A stretch of DNA of 64,000 bases from JAVBWI01 sp036677445 (GTDB lineage: Bacteria; Bacillota; Clostridia; Christensenellales; CAG-138). Every line of letters starts with the position of its first letter. Positions within the stretch are counted from its first letter, which is position 1. The position numbers and the translations under genes were made by a program. The notes beneath the pieces were generated by a model. The model ran no database searches. It saw only the letters and a program-made list of their open reading frames with translations, and was not told the DNA's origin. The stretch is from NCBI GenBank assembly GCA_036677445.1, contig JAVBWI010000014.1, forward strand, positions 117,071-181,070, written 5' to 3'. Positions 17,803 through 25,795 of this stretch are shown one piece after another.

Positions 17803-18391
17803 ACCGTATGCCTCCTTTTTTTATTATACCCCTGACCACTATCTTTAAGAATTCCCGGTAGGTGCCGTCAACATCTTCGAACTGGTACGCATACCCCTGT
17901 ATCAGCAGCATCATATAGGTGGAAAAAAGATATCTGGTGACGATCTCCAAATCCATCTCGATAAAAACGCCCGCACGCATACCTTCTTCCAGCGTATCTC
18001 GCAGCAGGCCGGCCGCGCCTTTGTTGATTTGCTTAAAGCGGTCGTCCCTGCGGCTGATGGAGAATATGCCCGGATCAAACCGTGCGAGGCCGCGCAGCAG
18101 CGCGCAGTCGTGAATGTAGGAAAACGCCGCTTCGCACAGGGTGTATAGCTTCTGCACAGGGTCTGCGATATCCATCGCCTGCGCCGCCGCATACGTACGC
18201 CATTTGATCAGTTCCTGCTCCACGACCTGCCGATAGATCGCATCCTTGCTTTCAAAATAGACATACAGATTTCCCTTTGTCATGCCCATTTGCCCGGCGA
18301 TATCCTGCATGGTGGTTTTTTGAAAGCTGAAACGTGAGAAATGCTCTGCCGCATGGGCGAGTATTTGCTGTTTTTTCTGTTCTCTTTTCAA
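17795..18391 (-). CDS. TetR/AcrR-family transcriptional regulator
   Basis: About 198 residues. The best start is a TTG at 18391, six bases behind AGGTGA; an in-frame GTG at 18400 is possible but has no ribosome site. The N-terminal helix-turn-helix reads TTMQDIAGQMGMTKGNLYVYFESKDAIYRQVVE, a textbook TetR DNA-binding domain. The C-terminal part is an all-helical ligand domain with no recognisable ligand. It is the first gene of an operon with the membrane protein, and an inverted repeat lies right over its start region, suggesting autorepression. Confidence 0.9.
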   Translation of the reverse strand: MKREQKKQQILAHAAEHFSRFSFQKTTMQDIAGQMGMTKGNLYVYFESKDAIYRQVVEQELIKWRTYAAAQAMDIADPVQKLYTLCEAAFSYIHDCALLRGLARFDPGIFSISRRDDRFKQINKGAAGLLRDTLEEGMRAGVFIEMDLEIVTRYLFSTYMMLLIQGYAYQFEDVDGTYREFLKIVVRGIIKKGGIRYD

Positions 18392-18399
18392 TGCTGTCA

Positions 18400-18426
18400 C
18401 CTGAACGAATTGTTTGATTGTTCAGG
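18400..18426. promoter_or_regulatory. Candidate TetR operator
   Basis: CCTGAAC, 13 bases, GTTCAGG: a perfect 7-bp inverted repeat, extended inside by AAT/ATT with one base offset. It abuts the tetR start codon, where binding would block transcription or initiation. Spacing fits a TetR dimer. Confidence 0.6.
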
Positions 18427-18557
18427 AAAAGTTTACCATAGTAGATAGAATGGCGTCAAGCTGAAAGGAATTGTTCCGCGTTGAAACTTCTAGCCCGTTT
18501 CTCGCTTCAGTCTGAGACGGGCCGTACCGCATGAAACATTTTTATTTTGAAAACATA

Positions 18558-18588
18558 TTGACTTAGAGCTAACTCTAAGCTGTACTGT
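18558..18588 (+). promoter_or_regulatory. MerR-type promoter with operator in a 19-bp spacer
   Basis: TTGACT (18558-18563), 19 bases, TACTGT (18583-18588). The spacer holds CTTAGAG-CTAA-CTCTAAG (18562-18579), a perfect 7-bp inverted repeat. The over-long spacer with a central palindrome is the hallmark of promoters that MerR proteins untwist, and this sequence resembles sites of the NmlR/AdhR branch. Confidence 0.85.
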
Positions 18589-18634
18589 TAATTTGAAGAC
18601 TTTTGAAAGTTGATGGGTTAGAGGAGCGCGGTAA

Positions 18635-19036
18635 ATGAAATATTCTATTGCGGAAACGGCAAAACGTTCGGGGCTTTCGGCTTATACGTTGCGGTATTAT
18701 GAAAAGGAGGGCCTGCTGCGTTTTGTGGACAGAACGCCGTCGGGCATCCGGGAATTCAAAGAAGCGGATCTGGAATGGCTTTCGCTGATCGTATGCCTCA
18801 AAAACAGCGGCATGCCGATCAAGCAGATCAAGAGCTTTATGGATTTGTGCAAGCAGGGCGACGCCACATTGAAGGAAAGGCTTGCGGTTTTTATTGAACA
18901 TAAAAAAGCGGTTCAGGTGAAAATGGAAGAGTTTGAAAAGTACATGAAAAAGATCGACTATAAAATCTGGTATTATACCACGGCGGTGGAAGCGGGGACG
19001 GAAGCCATCCATGAAAATAACTCCTGCGAGCCATAA
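18635..19036 (+). CDS. MerR-family regulator (NmlR/AdhR type)
   Basis: 133 residues, start behind GAGGAG. The N-terminus YSIAETAKRSGLSAYTLRYYEKEGLL is the MerR winged helix, followed by IREFKEADLEWLSLIVCLKNSGMPIKQIKSFMDL and a coiled coil. No metal-binding Cys cluster is present; a Cys at about residue 54 (VCLKNSGM) sits where NmlR/AdhR relatives carry their aldehyde-responsive Cys. The gene is 67 bases before an alcohol dehydrogenase and shares its promoter, matching the aldehyde-responsive AdhR arrangement. Effector inferred. Confidence 0.9.
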   Translation: MKYSIAETAKRSGLSAYTLRYYEKEGLLRFVDRTPSGIREFKEADLEWLSLIVCLKNSGMPIKQIKSFMDLCKQGDATLKERLAVFIEHKKAVQVKMEEFEKYMKKIDYKIWYYTTAVEAGTEAIHENNSCEP

Positions 19037-19103
19037 CGGGGCGGGGATGGCGGTATATCGTATGGAAACGGATAAAACCGATCTATAAAAGGAGGAAAAG
19101 CAA

Positions 19104-20267
19104 ATGAGTTTTCAGTATTACATGCCTTCGCGTATCCTGTTCGGCAAAGGGAAGCTGAACGACCTGCATACGCAAAAATTGCCTGGGAAAAAGGCCCTGA
19201 TCGTCACTTCCGGCGGGCAATCCGTAAAAAAATTCGGGTATTTGAACAGGCTGGAAGAGCAGCTGGCGCTTTCCAACGTAGCGTATGTCGTATTTGATAA
19301 AATATTGCCCAACCCCATCAAGGAGCACGTCATGGAAGGCGCCGCGCTCGCACGCAAAGAAAACTGCGATTTTGTCATCGGCCTGGGCGGCGGCAGCAGC
19401 ATCGATTCTTCCAAATCCATCGCCGTGATGGCGAAGAATGACGGCGACTATTGGGATTATGTATCCGGCGGGACGGGAAAAGGGTTACCTGTACCAAACG
19501 CTCCGCTTCCCGTCGTGGCCATTACCACCACCGCGGGAACGGGTACGGAAGCGGACCCGTGGACGGTCATTACCAACGGCCGCGAAAAGATCGGGTTTGG
19601 GTATGACGGAACATTCCCGTACCTTTCCATCGTCGACCCGGATTTGATGACCAGCGTGCCCCCCCACCTGACCGCCTACCAGGGGTTCGACGCGCTGTTC
19701 CACAGCACCGAAGGCTATGTGAACGTGACCGCGAGCGAAATGAGCGATCTCTTTGCCTTAAAGGCCATATCCCTGATTGGCAAGAGCCTCAAGGATGCGG
19801 TGGCGGACGGCAATAACGAAGAAGCCAGGGCAAATGTGGCGCTGGCAAACACGCTCTCCGGCATTGTGGAATCTACCTCCGGCTGCACCTCGGAGCATTC
19901 CATGGAGCATGCGCTCAGCGCCCACCACCCCAAACTGCCGCACGGCGCGGGCCTGATTATGATCAGCTGCGCGTACTATACGTTCCTGGCTGATTCCCAT
20001 GCCTGCGATGAACGTATGATCGATATGGCCAAAGCACTGGGCAAAACGGACGCAAAGTCGCCTATGGATTTTGTGGAGGCACTTTTTGCGTTGCAAAAGG
20101 CCTGCAACGTGGATAACCTGAAGATGTCCGACTACGGAATTGAAAAATCGGAACTGCCGGCGCTTGCCAGAAACGCGAGGGAGACCATGGGCGGGCTGTT
20201 TGCGGTGGATCCCTGCGAAATCAACGACGAAGCCGTGCGGGGCATACTCGAAAGCTCCTACCGGTAA
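19104..20267 (+). CDS. Iron-containing alcohol dehydrogenase
   Basis: 387 residues with AGGAGG upstream. Family marks: the NAD-binding GLGGGSSIDSSKS near residues 93-105, TTAGTGTEA, and metal ligands Asp196, His200, His265/His269 and His280 (AYQGFDALFHS; SEHSMEHALSAHHPKLPHG). It most resembles the butanol/1,3-propanediol-type NAD(P)H-dependent enzymes that interconvert aldehydes and alcohols in the cytoplasm. Placed behind the MerR regulator, it probably removes toxic aldehydes. A strong terminator follows. Confidence 0.93.
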   Translation: MSFQYYMPSRILFGKGKLNDLHTQKLPGKKALIVTSGGQSVKKFGYLNRLEEQLALSNVAYVVFDKILPNPIKEHVMEGAALARKENCDFVIGLGGGSSIDSSKSIAVMAKNDGDYWDYVSGGTGKGLPVPNAPLPVVAITTTAGTGTEADPWTVITNGREKIGFGYDGTFPYLSIVDPDLMTSVPPHLTAYQGFDALFHSTEGYVNVTASEMSDLFALKAISLIGKSLKDAVADGNNEEARANVALANTLSGIVESTSGCTSEHSMEHALSAHHPKLPHGAGLIMISCAYYTFLADSHACDERMIDMAKALGKTDAKSPMDFVEALFALQKACNVDNLKMSDYGIEKSELPALARNARETMGGLFAVDPCEINDEAVRGILESSYR

Positions 20268-20290
20268 AAGTAACGGCTTTTTAACCAATA

Positions 20291-20334
20291 AACGAAGCGC
20301 CGAAGGATGCGTATCCTCGGTGCTTCGTTTTTTA
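20291..20334 (+). terminator. Terminator after the alcohol dehydrogenase gene
   Basis: Stem AACGAAGC-CCGA-GGAT paired with ATCC-TCGG-GCTTCGTT, followed by a T-run at 20328-20333. Confidence 0.85.
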
Positions 20335-20373
20335 TAGGAAATATTCGCGTTGCTTGGGGATTATGTGTCCGGT

Positions 20374-21165
20374 TCAATACCCGAGATCCTTGGAGAAATG
20401 CTGGTAATCCTTTACGCTTTTCCAGTCGCCGCCCCACTCCCAGCCATGCCCGGTAAACAGCTTATAAACCAGGTCGTCATGGTCGATCTTGCCCGGAAAG
20501 TCGCGGGAACGGTCCGCGTATTCCTCACCGCCTTTTGGTGAGACGCGTCCATCCTTGATGTATGGGTTGAGCTTGGGGTTGATATCGACCGCCGTGCCGT
20601 AGCTGTGCAGCGACCGCGCTTTTGAACCCGCCACCAGCCGGTAATTGAAGGCGGAGGTGTTGTTCGCTTGGGTGGACAGCGTATCGTCCCCTTCATAATC
20701 GTCCACCAGCCGTACGGAGGTCAAAGGGTATTTGGCCTTATACAATTCGTAGAATATCTCCATCACTTCGTCGGCCAGCTTTTTGTTGACGATCAATTCC
20801 CCTTCCTGCACGTTGCCGTCAAAATCGTAATGGAGCAGCCTGATATAGCGAAGGTCGTCATAGCTGATTTTGATATCCTCGTCGTCTTCCGGGTAGCTTT
20901 TGCCAGTTACTCTCTTTTTCAGCTCATCGGTCAGTTTGATGTAACAAAACCCCTCTGCCAGCTCGACCTTGCCGCTGTCGGCGGAGGGCACGGGGGAAGG
21001 CATCGGTTCGGATTCGGCCTCCTGTGCCAGCGCGACTCCGATCTCGGGCGATATCTCCGGATCGACCTCGCCGGGGTTATCGCCGCCGGGCGTTTCCACG
21101 CAGCCGGACAGGTGTGCGAACACAAAAAGCATAATAAGGAATACACAAGCGCGTGTAAATTTCAT
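20374..21165 (-). CDS. M15-family D-Ala-D-Ala carboxypeptidase-like lipoprotein
   Basis: 263 residues. A signal sequence ends in the lipobox LSGC, then a linker rich in Pro, Glu and Ser (residues ~25-60). The catalytic domain contains SLHSYGTAVDINP (S-x-H-x-x-G-x-A-x-D zinc motif) and, near the end, GWEWGGDW and DYQHF with the last zinc His. This is the M15C (VanY/L,D- or endolysin-like) group that cuts peptidoglycan peptides. It is anchored outside the membrane and appears to be a single gene. Confidence 0.88.
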   Translation of the reverse strand: MKFTRACVFLIMLFVFAHLSGCVETPGGDNPGEVDPEISPEIGVALAQEAESEPMPSPVPSADSGKVELAEGFCYIKLTDELKKRVTGKSYPEDDEDIKISYDDLRYIRLLHYDFDGNVQEGELIVNKKLADEVMEIFYELYKAKYPLTSVRLVDDYEGDDTLSTQANNTSAFNYRLVAGSKARSLHSYGTAVDINPKLNPYIKDGRVSPKGGEEYADRSRDFPGKIDHDDLVYKLFTGHGWEWGGDWKSVKDYQHFSKDLGY

Positions 21166-21745
21166 ATGATACTCTCCTTGTGGATTTTCACTTAGGTAAC
21201 CGCTGATTAATTCGAAACGTTGTCTTGACGGCTGGTTTCATGTCCTGCTGCGTTAAGCTAAAATCTTGAAATAGCGCTGATGTTCCTTTGATTTTGCTCC
21301 TTGCAGGCCGTGGAACCATCTCGTCAATCCATCATCCCTCATTTATTCAGTGCTTGCTTAGCATCGGCATATTTCCGTCATTCTATCATACTGCGGGGAG
21401 AGATGTGTCCGCATGCGGGCGGTACTATATTTATATAACGTACGCCTTCTAAAATCTGCTGTAACAAAATATTACGCATCCGGCGAATACAACCCGCTTT
21501 GCCCGTCAGAGCGAGTGGGTTTGTAGTACGTCTGGCTGTGATTGGCAATGTATATATTCATAACGATTATTTACACGTCAAACCATTCGTAATACAATGT
21601 TGGCATACGGATTGCTGCAAATTCAAGTAAGACCCAGCCGCGGTTAGGGCACGGAGCGACCTTAAAAGCGGCTGAAGCGGTGCGGCAAGCCGTAGTTGTA
21701 TTGCAAAGAAAAGCACGAACAATGGAATAGAAAGCGAGGAAGGAA
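21166..21745. other. 580-base gap before the pyruvate oxidoreductase operon
   Basis: No gene is supported here. A weak promoter TTGGCA (21542-21547), 17 bases, GATTAT (21565-21570) could drive the downstream operon with a long leader of about 170 bases. A small hairpin AACCCGCT/AGTGGGTT spans 21491-21522. No T-box or riboswitch pattern was recognised. Confidence 0.35.
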
Positions 21746-22309
21746 ATGATCGAAATTCGTTGGCACGGCAGAGGTGGGCAGGGCGCCAAGACCGCGGCGC
21801 TGCTGCTGGCCGATGTAGCTTTTAACACCGGGAAGTATATACAGGGCTTTCCGGAATACGGCCCCGAGCGCATGGGCGCGCCAATTACGGCGTACAACCG
21901 CATCAGCGAAACGCCCATCCGCATACACAGCAACATCTATCAGCCGGATTATGTGGTGGTGGTGGATGAAACGCTGTTGACGAGCGTCGATGTCGCGTCC
22001 GGGCTCAAGCCGGAAGGCGCGATCGTCGTCAATACGTCAAAGCCCAAGCAGGAGATTCTCGCCGCGCTCAAAGGATATACGGGCAAAGTGTATTGTGTGG
22101 ATGCGCGAAAAGTATCCATCGCCGCGCTGGGCAGGTATTTTCCCAACACGCCCATGCTTGCGGCCATCGTCAAGGTTTCGGGCCTGATGCCGGAGGAGGC
22201 GTTCCTGCGTGAAATGGAATCCTCTTTCCACCACAAGTTCGCAAGCAAGCCCGAGGTGATCGAGGGCAATATGAAGGCGCTGCGGCTCGCCTTGCAGGAG
22301 GTATGCTGA
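21746..22309 (+). CDS. porG: Pyruvate:ferredoxin oxidoreductase, gamma subunit
   Basis: 187 residues, start behind GAGGAAGGAA. The N-terminus EIRWHGRGGQGAKTAALLLADVAF and GFPEYGPERMGAPITAYNRI are the gamma-domain signatures of 2-oxoacid:acceptor oxidoreductases. It is the first of four tightly packed genes (gamma, delta, alpha, beta), the classic order of the heterotetrameric enzyme that converts pyruvate and CoA to acetyl-CoA and CO2 with reduction of ferredoxin. Confidence 0.93.
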   Translation: MIEIRWHGRGGQGAKTAALLLADVAFNTGKYIQGFPEYGPERMGAPITAYNRISETPIRIHSNIYQPDYVVVVDETLLTSVDVASGLKPEGAIVVNTSKPKQEILAALKGYTGKVYCVDARKVSIAALGRYFPNTPMLAAIVKVSGLMPEEAFLREMESSFHHKFASKPEVIEGNMKALRLALQEVC

Positions 22310-22310
22310 C

Positions 22311-22619
22311 ATGAGCGGAAGAATAAGCGATACCATCAACGAATCCATCGGCTGGCAGGCGGTAACGATCGGCGGCGGAATCACCGGCGGCGGCACCTCG
22401 GCCGAGTTCAACACAGGGGAATGGCGGGTGGATATGCCCATATTCCATGAAGAAAAGTGCACGCAGTGCCTCCTGTGTACGCCCGTATGCCCGGACAGCT
22501 CTATTCCCGTTGTAAACGGAAAACGCGGTGAATTTGATTTGCTGCACTGCAAGGGCTGCGGCATTTGCGCCAAGGTTTGTCCTTTCGGCGCGATAGAAAT
22601 GAAGAAGGGGGAGGAGTAA
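22311..22619 (+). CDS. porD: Pyruvate:ferredoxin oxidoreductase, delta (ferredoxin) subunit
   Basis: 102 residues, starting two bases after the gamma stop. Two [4Fe-4S] motifs are complete: CTQCLLCTPVCP and CKGCGICAKVCP. The N-terminal ~45 residues (GGGITGGGTSAEFNTGEWR) match the delta subunit rather than a free ferredoxin. It passes electrons from the thiamine centre to external ferredoxin. Confidence 0.93.
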   Translation: MSGRISDTINESIGWQAVTIGGGITGGGTSAEFNTGEWRVDMPIFHEEKCTQCLLCTPVCPDSSIPVVNGKRGEFDLLHCKGCGICAKVCPFGAIEMKKGEE

Positions 22620-23807
22620 ATGGCGATTAAGGACAGACTTTCCGGCAATGAAGCGGTGGCCAACGCGCTCAGGCAGGTCAACCCTGATGTAATGGCGGCG
22701 TTCCCCATCACACCGTCTACGGAGATTCCGCAGTACTTCTCTTCGTTTGTGGCGAACGGGCAGGTGGATACCGTATTCGTACCGGTGGAGAGCGAGCACT
22801 CCGCCATGAGCGCCTGCATAGGCTCCGAAGCTTCGGGCGCGCGCACCGTGACGGCGACCTCCTCCGCGGGGCTTGCGCTGATGTGGGAAGAACTGTATGT
22901 AGCGGCTTCCGACCGCCTTCCCATCGTGCTGGCGCTTGTAAACCGCGCGCTGACCGGCCCCATCAATATCAATTGCGACCATTCGGACAGCATGGGCGCG
23001 CGGGATTCCGGCTGGATACAGCTGTACAGCGAAAACAACCAGGAAGCATACGACAACATGATACAGGCATTCCGTATCGCGGAGCATCCCGACGTGCTGC
23101 TTCCCGCGATGGTTTGCCAGGACGGTTTCATCACCTCGCACGCGGTAGAAAATATCGAGCTGCTTGAGGATGAAAAGGTGAAGGCGTTCGTGGGCGAGTA
23201 TACGCCCGACGATTCCCTGTTAAATCCCAATACGCCGTTGGCGCTCGGGCCGTATGCGACCTCCGCTTACTACATAGAGCACAAGCGTAAGCAGGCGCAG
23301 GGCATGTTCAACGCCAAGAACGTCATTCTGGAGGTAGCGGCGGAGTTCAAGGCGCTCTCGGACAGGCAGTACGGCCTGTTTGAGGCGTACAGGCTGGAGG
23401 ACGCGGAGTATGCCATGGTGATCATAGGCTCCGCTGCCGGTACCGGCAAGGACGCCGTGGATATGCTGCGGAAGAACGGAATCAAGGCGGGCCTCTTAAA
23501 GGTGCGCGTTTTCCGGCCGTTCCCGGCGGAGGAGATTGCGAAGGCGCTTTCCGGCTGCAAGGCCGTCGCGCTGATGGACCGCGCGGAAAGCTTCAGCGGC
23601 AACGGCGGCCCCTTGGCCGCGGAGGTTTGCGCCGCATTGTTCAGGGCGGGCGTTTCTCCCGCTGTAAGCCAATATGTGTATGGCCTGGGCGGCCGTGACG
23701 TAAAGGTGGAGGATTTGCTCTCGGTATTTGAGGCGCTGCGCGATACCGGGAAAAACGGAGCGGACAAAGAACCGTACCGGTATCTTTCCGTTCGTGAGGA
23801 GGGCTGA
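22620..23807 (+). CDS. porA: Pyruvate:ferredoxin oxidoreductase, alpha subunit
   Basis: 395 residues, beginning on the base after the delta stop. Typical alpha-subunit stretches are SGNEAVANALRQVNPDVMAAFPITPSTEI, TSSAGLALMWEEL and NCDHSDSMGARDSGWIQ; the last is characteristic of pyruvate (Por) rather than 2-oxoglutarate enzymes. It forms the pyrimidine side of the thiamine site together with the beta subunit. Confidence 0.93.
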   Translation: MAIKDRLSGNEAVANALRQVNPDVMAAFPITPSTEIPQYFSSFVANGQVDTVFVPVESEHSAMSACIGSEASGARTVTATSSAGLALMWEELYVAASDRLPIVLALVNRALTGPININCDHSDSMGARDSGWIQLYSENNQEAYDNMIQAFRIAEHPDVLLPAMVCQDGFITSHAVENIELLEDEKVKAFVGEYTPDDSLLNPNTPLALGPYATSAYYIEHKRKQAQGMFNAKNVILEVAAEFKALSDRQYGLFEAYRLEDAEYAMVIIGSAAGTGKDAVDMLRKNGIKAGLLKVRVFRPFPAEEIAKALSGCKAVALMDRAESFSGNGGPLAAEVCAALFRAGVSPAVSQYVYGLGGRDVKVEDLLSVFEALRDTGKNGADKEPYRYLSVREEG

Positions 23808-23809
23808 AA

Positions 23810-24739
23810 ATGGCATACAGCTTTAAGGAAACAATGAGCAAACAGGAACGCCTGGCGCCGGGCCACCGGATGTGTGCCGGCTGCGGCGGCACAATCGCCG
23901 TACGCAATGTGCTTCGCGGCCTGCATGAGGAGGATAAAGCCGTCGTATGCAGCGCAACAAGCTGCCTGGAGGTCTCCACATTCCTCTATCCCTATACGGC
24001 ATGGCAGGATTCGTTCATCCACAACGCGTTTGAAAACGCCGCCGCGACGCTCAGTGGGGCCGAGGCCGCGTATGACGCGGCAAAGAAGCGCGGCAAACTG
24101 GATCAGACCTATAAGTTCATCGCGTTCGGCGGCGACGGCGGCACCTACGATATAGGGCTGCAGTCCCTGTCCGGCGCTATGGAGCGCGGGCACGACATGG
24201 TGTATGTCTGCTACGACAACGGCGCCTATATGAATACCGGCATACAGCGCTCTTCCGCGACGCCTATGTTTGCGGATACCACCACGACGCCGGTAGGGGA
24301 AGTTTCCCTTGGCAAGCCGCAATACCGCAAGGATCTTGCGGCCATCATCGCCATGCACAATATTCCCTATGTCGCGCAGACAACATTTATCAAGAACTTT
24401 GCCGATCTGCATAAAAAGGCGGAGCGGGCGATCTACACCAAAGGCCCTGCGTTCCTCAACATCATGGCGCCCTGCCCGCGCGGGTGGCGCTACCCCACAG
24501 AGGATATCATGGAGATCTGCCGTCTCGCTGTGGAAACGTGCTATTGGCCGTTGTTCGAGGTTATAGAAGGGGAATGGAAACTGAGCTACGAGCCTAAGAA
24601 GAAGCTTCCCATTGAAGATTTTCTTCGCCCGCAGGGGCGCTTCCGTCATCTGTTCAAAAAAGAGAACGAATGGGCGATTGAAGCATTCCGTACGGAAGTG
24701 GACAGGCGCTATGAGCAGCTGCTCAACAGGTGCAAGTAA
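23810..24739 (+). CDS. porB: Pyruvate:ferredoxin oxidoreductase, beta subunit
   Basis: 309 residues, two bases after the alpha stop. The thiamine-pyrophosphate motif is GDGGTYDIGLQSLSGAMERG...YDNGAYMNTGIQ. Cluster-ligating cysteines appear in MCAGCGGT, CSATSC and APCPRGW. Length and order match the four-subunit Por enzymes. The operon ends at a strong hairpin terminator. Confidence 0.93.
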   Translation: MAYSFKETMSKQERLAPGHRMCAGCGGTIAVRNVLRGLHEEDKAVVCSATSCLEVSTFLYPYTAWQDSFIHNAFENAAATLSGAEAAYDAAKKRGKLDQTYKFIAFGGDGGTYDIGLQSLSGAMERGHDMVYVCYDNGAYMNTGIQRSSATPMFADTTTTPVGEVSLGKPQYRKDLAAIIAMHNIPYVAQTTFIKNFADLHKKAERAIYTKGPAFLNIMAPCPRGWRYPTEDIMEICRLAVETCYWPLFEVIEGEWKLSYEPKKKLPIEDFLRPQGRFRHLFKKENEWAIEAFRTEVDRRYEQLLNRCK

Positions 24740-24765
24740 AGAGCGGTTTACAGATGCCGCTTAAG

Positions 24766-24805
24766 GGGCATACGGCCGATACCGGCCGTATGCCCTTTAT
24801 TTTTC
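24766..24805 (+). terminator. Terminator of the por operon
   Basis: Perfect 13-bp stem GGGCATACGGCCG / CGGCCGTATGCCC with a 4-base loop, followed by TTTATTTTT. Confidence 0.92.
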
Positions 24806-24890
24806 TACTGTGGCCTCGGCTCTTCCCCGGGGACGGAGCCGAACGCCTGGCTGCGGAACTCCTGCGGCGTCAGGCCGGTAAAGCCTGCAT

Positions 24891-25106
24891 TTTGACGGCT
24901 ACGGCAGAGAGGATTACAGCGCAATCGTCAAGTATCAGGTGGAAAAGGTGGTGTTTGAGAGCGACAAGTTCCTTGCAACTGTGGCTGGCAATATGCGAGA
25001 TGCCGAGGTTCTTTATAAGCGGGGTTATAGCCTTGTCGTGCCGATGTCGGACAGCACGGCTCTGGGCAAGGCGGCGCTCGCCTTCGTCCCCCTCATTACC
25101 CATTGA
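24891..25106 (+). pseudogene. Coding remnant of unknown origin
   Basis: Read from 24891, the frame FDGYGREDYSAIVKYQVEK continues through FLATVAGNMRDAEVLYKRG and SLVVPMSDSTALGKAALAF to a TGA at 25104. It has protein-like composition but no start codon or ribosome site, and an in-frame stop lies just upstream (24879). Its last codons merge into the repeat that begins near 25073. It looks like the tail of a gene cut off when the repeat or neighbouring DNA arrived. The family is not recognised. Confidence 0.4.
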
Positions 25107-25213
25107 TGTTAAATGAAGGCAGGCAGTTCAAATGTGCTTTCAAAAACCAAAAGTAAAGCACCCACGGGGGGTGCTTTACATTTGGAGCTGATGAGCAGAT
25201 TCGAACTGCCATT
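25073..25213. repeat. Palindromic repeat, copy 1, carrying a tRNA-Thr-like 3' end
   Basis: Nested inverted repeats: outer arms GGCAGTTC (25122-25129) / GAACTGCC (25203-25210), and an inner 17-base hairpin CCAAAAGTAAAGCACCC / GGGTGCTTTACATTTGG (25147-25185, one mismatch). The same unit, diverged, occurs at 50767-50916 in the same direction, including the flank CTCATTACCCAT. Read on the minus strand, 25210-25183 looks like the T-arm, acceptor strand and CCA of tRNA-Thr, and the inner hairpin like its terminator. No transposase is encoded in it. Confidence 0.75.
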
Positions 25214-25673
25214 GTACACCAAAACGCTCGCCTGCGCCGATTCCAGCTTCTCAACGTAAAACCATACTCGTGACTTTTCAGGGGTTCGGACACCCACAGC
25301 CGCCTACGGCTACCCGACGTGTTTTTGACTCTGGTCCGATGATAGCCGCCTTCCTGTTTATAAACACCCTTGCCTCTGCTTGCCATATAGATTAACATGA
25401 AATTGTCTACAGCCGTCACCGCCCGGTTGCTGCCTAACGAGCGAAACATGCTCGCCGTTTCCCTGGCTCGCCTAACGCCTGCTAACTATGCGGGTCGGAG
25501 GTCTCATTGCCGATGGAATACATAATGACTACGGATGGCTAAAGTCCCGGCTGACAGGCGCAAGGATGTCTTGCCTGTAATTCTGCTAAATCCTGGTTGG
25601 ACTTATTTAAATACTTGGAGTAAAGCCCTGCGTTGTTTCAGAATTACGATTATGCAGAATCCTTAAAAAATTA
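25214..25673. other. Gene-free stretch after repeat copy 1
   Basis: No supported gene. Minus-strand frames here have odd composition (many Arg/Ser/Trp) and run across the repeat, so they look accidental. The region separates the por operon and repeat from the two-component genes. Confidence 0.4.
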
Positions 25674-25702
25674 AACCAATATCAGAAAAAAACCTATTGG
25701 TT
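25674..25702. promoter_or_regulatory. Inverted repeat upstream of the yesN-like gene
   Basis: AACCAATA (25674-25681), 13 bases, TATTGGTT (25695-25702), a perfect 8-bp inverted repeat about 95 bases before the regulator's start. It may be an operator, possibly for the AraC-type regulator itself. Confidence 0.4.
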
Positions 25703-25795
25703 ATTATCGTAAAATGATACAAAATATATGGGGAGGATTATCTATTCCCAAACAGAGAAACAGACACGCCGACTATTATGGGAAAGGAAGATTGG

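Noticed and set aside
22037..23230. 397-codon minus-strand open frame across the por genes
   Set aside because: Antisense to porG, porD and porA, with Ser-rich, low-information sequence; the plus-strand genes carry clear family motifs.
23270..24649. 459-codon minus-strand open frame
   Set aside because: Antisense to porA and porB; no recognisable motifs.
25096..25449. Minus-strand frame of 117 codons across repeat copy 1
   Set aside because: Part of it is just the translated tRNA-like repeat (GSSNLLISS in one frame), and the rest has accidental-looking composition.
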